Positions 62,204 to 64,000 of a stretch of DNA of 64,000 nucleotides are shown piece by piece. The DNA lies in contig JAEUII010000440.1 of assembly GCA_016795145.1 (NCBI GenBank), positions 1 through 64,000 on the forward strand, in the 5' to 3' direction. A program made the position numbers and the translations under genes. The notes beneath the pieces were generated by a model, which worked only from the letters and a program-made list of their open reading frames with translations, did not search any database and was not told the origin of the DNA. Positions within the stretch are counted from its first letter, which is position 1; every line of letters starts with the position of its first letter. The DNA is from Planctomycetaceae bacterium. GTDB taxonomy: Bacteria; Planctomycetota; Planctomycetia; Planctomycetales; Planctomycetaceae.

Positions 62204-64000
62204 CTACTTCCATTCAAGTCTCATCAGCGTTGGTGGTGGGCCGGTCCAGGTCGCGGGTTTTCGGTCTTTGGATCCTCGTTCGTTGTAATGGCGGCAGATG
62301 GCGAATTGGTCGAGATTGTCCCATGAGGCGAGTGAACCGTCTTCATTGGTGAAGTCCGAAGGCTCGAAGATGAGCGTCTGATCGTCTTCGGATCCGGTGA
62401 TTTCACGCTCGCAGACAAAGGTCCTTCGCGGCCCGCCGTACGATCGCCATTCGTTTTGGATGATGACAAACGTCAGCGTGTTCGTTGTCGGCATCCGGAG
62501 CTTAAGTTGTAGCCTGGCGCCTTGCGGGCCCTGGTGCGCGGGGTCGGTCAGCTTGCGAGTCCAGTGTTGCACGAGTGTCGGATGATCGGCGTTGATTGTA
62601 TACCAGTCTCGCATCTGATGTGCAGGGTCAAAGGCATCGATCAGCGAACTGACCTGCATCGATGCGATGACTTCCGCGTTCTTCAGTTCTTCCGGCGTTG
62701 CCGTATGCAACTGGCTGCTGATACAGACTTCGGTGATGGGTTTACCATAGCCCGGGATCGCGTTGAGTGAGACAGGTTCCGGCAGAGTATGGTAGACATT
62801 CGCAAAGGCGAACAATGGAAGGTCAGTCGTGTGAAGAGGCAGCTGAGCGATGTATCCGTTTCCGCTTTGAGCAACCTCCGCACTGCGCCAGAAGCGGGCA
62901 CGGGGATCGGGATCGACGCTGTAGAAAACTTCTGCGCGTGCAACGGGCCAGGAAGGTTCGTCCGGCGTCAGGTGAAATGCCGGGACATGATTCGATGTCT
63001 GCAGAACGAGCTGACTCGCTGGAGTGTCCGGAAGACGTGGGCCATCTTTCAAATGCTGATCAAACCACAGCGGCATGGAGACCGCTACTTCGGGGCTGAG
63101 TCGATGATTGAGATGGGGTGTCCATGAATAGCGAACAGGTTGATTGGGGATCAGCGAGTTCGTTCGATAGACGTCATCCATCCACCCATGAAAATCGTTT
63201 GTCGCACTGCGATGAAGGACAGGGCACTGGATCAGTGGCGAGTAGTTTTCGAAGCTGAGCGTCCGGCGAAAGAGGTCGATATTGCCCTTGATGTGATCTT
63301 GTTGATCGGACCCTCCCAGGAATTCATGAGGCTGCCATCGCCATCCAGCACCACCGACAGCAGGCACGGCCGCTTTGACGCGACGATCTGTGCCGGCAAC
63401 GTACATCGTCAGATTGCCGCCCATCGAATAGCCATGCACTCCAAGACGCTCGGGATCAACTTCGGGCTGCTGCTCAAGAAACGTGAGGCCTCGACGACAC
63501 CCCATTGCCAGCAGGTACCAGTTACAGTTTCCCGGATGTTCACGATCCTCAAAAAGCTGCTTTGGTCCTGGAAGCATGGAATAATAACCCGGCACATTCA
63601 GCTGGCTTGGATCAACAGCTCCCCAGTCGGTGTTCAGATCACCAGGCTCAGCACCCTCAACAGAATTGAATGGAGACTGGCCAGCAGTACCACCCCAGTT
63701 GACCGACAAAGCTGCGTAACCTCGGGACACAAGCAGCTTCACTTCGCTCAGAGATCCCCGTTGCCCGCCGCCATGAATATGCATGACGGCCGGTAGCTTT
63801 TGAAGGCGGTCGGCGTGTTCCGGAAAGCCATAGATCGCGGTCATGCGAGCTGGCTTCTGCCTGAATGTTCCGACCAGAAACCTGACATGCCGAATCACGG
63901 TGCCGTCTGATTTGAACTCCCGGATCAATTCCGTTTCCAGTGGTTGTTGGCGAGGATCAAAAGTCGCCCAGAGTTCTTCGACAGATTGCGGCACATCGTC
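62204..64000 (-). CDS. Alpha/beta hydrolase of acetylxylan-esterase/dienelactone-hydrolase type (5' end outside window)
   Basis: At least 596 residues; the frame is open at the right edge (the first candidate start, a GTG at 63994, sits next to the edge and upstream DD codons continue), so the true start, and perhaps a signal peptide, lie outside. The catalytic core has VMHIHGGGQ (oxyanion) and GVHGYSMGGN (Ser nucleophile), with a later WTPHLNHRLS carrying a candidate His. The C-terminal half is a beta-sandwich-like extension (LVLQTSNHVPAFHLTPDEPS... TFVIIQNEWRSYGG). It resembles planctomycete secreted acetyl esterases acting on polysaccharides. The minus strand stop is at the end of the repeat region. 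Confidence 0.82.
   Translation of the reverse strand, partial: DDVPQSVEELWATFDPRQQPLETELIREFKSDGTVIRHVRFLVGTFRQKPARMTAIYGFPEHADRLQKLPAVMHIHGGGQRGSLSEVKLLVSRGYAALSVNWGGTAGQSPFNSVEGAEPGDLNTDWGAVDPSQLNVPGYYSMLPGPKQLFEDREHPGNCNWYLLAMGCRRGLTFLEQQPEVDPERLGVHGYSMGGNLTMYVAGTDRRVKAAVPAVGGAGWRWQPHEFLGGSDQQDHIKGNIDLFRRTLSFENYSPLIQCPVLHRSATNDFHGWMDDVYRTNSLIPNQPVRYSWTPHLNHRLSPEVAVSMPLWFDQHLKDGPRLPDTPASQLVLQTSNHVPAFHLTPDEPSWPVARAEVFYSVDPDPRARFWRSAEVAQSGNGYIAQLPLHTTDLPLFAFANVYHTLPEPVSLNAIPGYGKPITEVCISSQLHTATPEELKNAEVIASMQVSSLIDAFDPAHQMRDWYTINADHPTLVQHWTRKLTDPAHQGPQGARLQLKLRMPTTNTLTFVIIQNEWRSYGGPRRTFVCEREITGSEDDQTLIFEPSDFTNEDGSLASWDNLDQFAICRHYNERGSKDRKPATWTGPPPTLMRLEWK

Overview
The window looks like a chromosomal segment of a planctomycete; I cannot name the genus. 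The evidence is combined: four large Hanks-type Ser/Thr kinases fused to WD40, TPR, STAND or FGE-like modules, an ECF sigma factor placed directly before a kinase with an anti-sigma-type zinc motif, a 3,696-residue exported protein with the E-x-R-x-M-L-S-A type N-terminal motif, a TIGR03643-type protein, and many secreted hydrolases and c-type cytochromes. Most genes lie on the minus strand. Intergenic spaces are rich in short GC-rich repeats.

Region 1 (1-7.5 kb) is an accessory, scarred region. It holds an ankyrin-repeat fragment, an unusual fusion of an exported Cys-His-Asp (papain/C39-like) domain to a complete acyl-CoA dehydrogenase, a compact two-gene CBASS-type anti-phage cassette (CD-NTase plus S-4TM membrane effector), the C-terminal remnant of an RND metal-efflux pump, the 3' 60 bases of a tRNA-Ser(UGA) gene with its terminator, a Doc toxin remnant with an in-frame stop, and an intact Fic protein. 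The tRNA fragment is the usual footprint of integrase-mediated insertion, so the region is probably (part of) an integrated defence island.

Region 2 (7.9-20.4 kb) has a hypothetical membrane protein, a 1,627-residue kinase-STAND NTPase-FGE protein with a microsatellite-encoded poly-Ser linker, a repeat block, class III fructose-1,6-bisphosphatase, and an ECF sigma/kinase operon. Region 3 (20.6-34.3 kb) is the giant exported protein with 543-bp internal DNA repeats, two overlapping glycosyltransferase genes and a 59-residue protein. Region 4 (34.3-44.2 kb) has a kinase-WD40-malectin protein, an FAD oxidoreductase, the TIGR03643 protein and another kinase.

Region 5 (44.3-64 kb) is mainly exported catabolic functions: SGNH-like protein, VWA protein, alpha/beta esterase, pectate-lyase-superfamily protein, bestrophin-like protein, PDZ/HEAT protein, a beta-propeller plus pentaheme cytochrome pair, S9 peptidase, SASA-type acetylesterase and a second alpha/beta hydrolase. 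Embedded in it (50.5-51.5 kb) is a second scar: the last ~50 codons of pyrD, followed by a divergent gene pair whose start codons overlap in CATG, one of them a minimal kinase-like protein.

The best candidates for new biology are the Cys-protease/acyl-CoA dehydrogenase fusion, the kinase-STAND-FGE protein, the CATG-overlapping mini-kinase pair, and the small cysteine-containing protein behind the malectin kinase. The CBASS cassette belongs to a known class but is a clear defence system.
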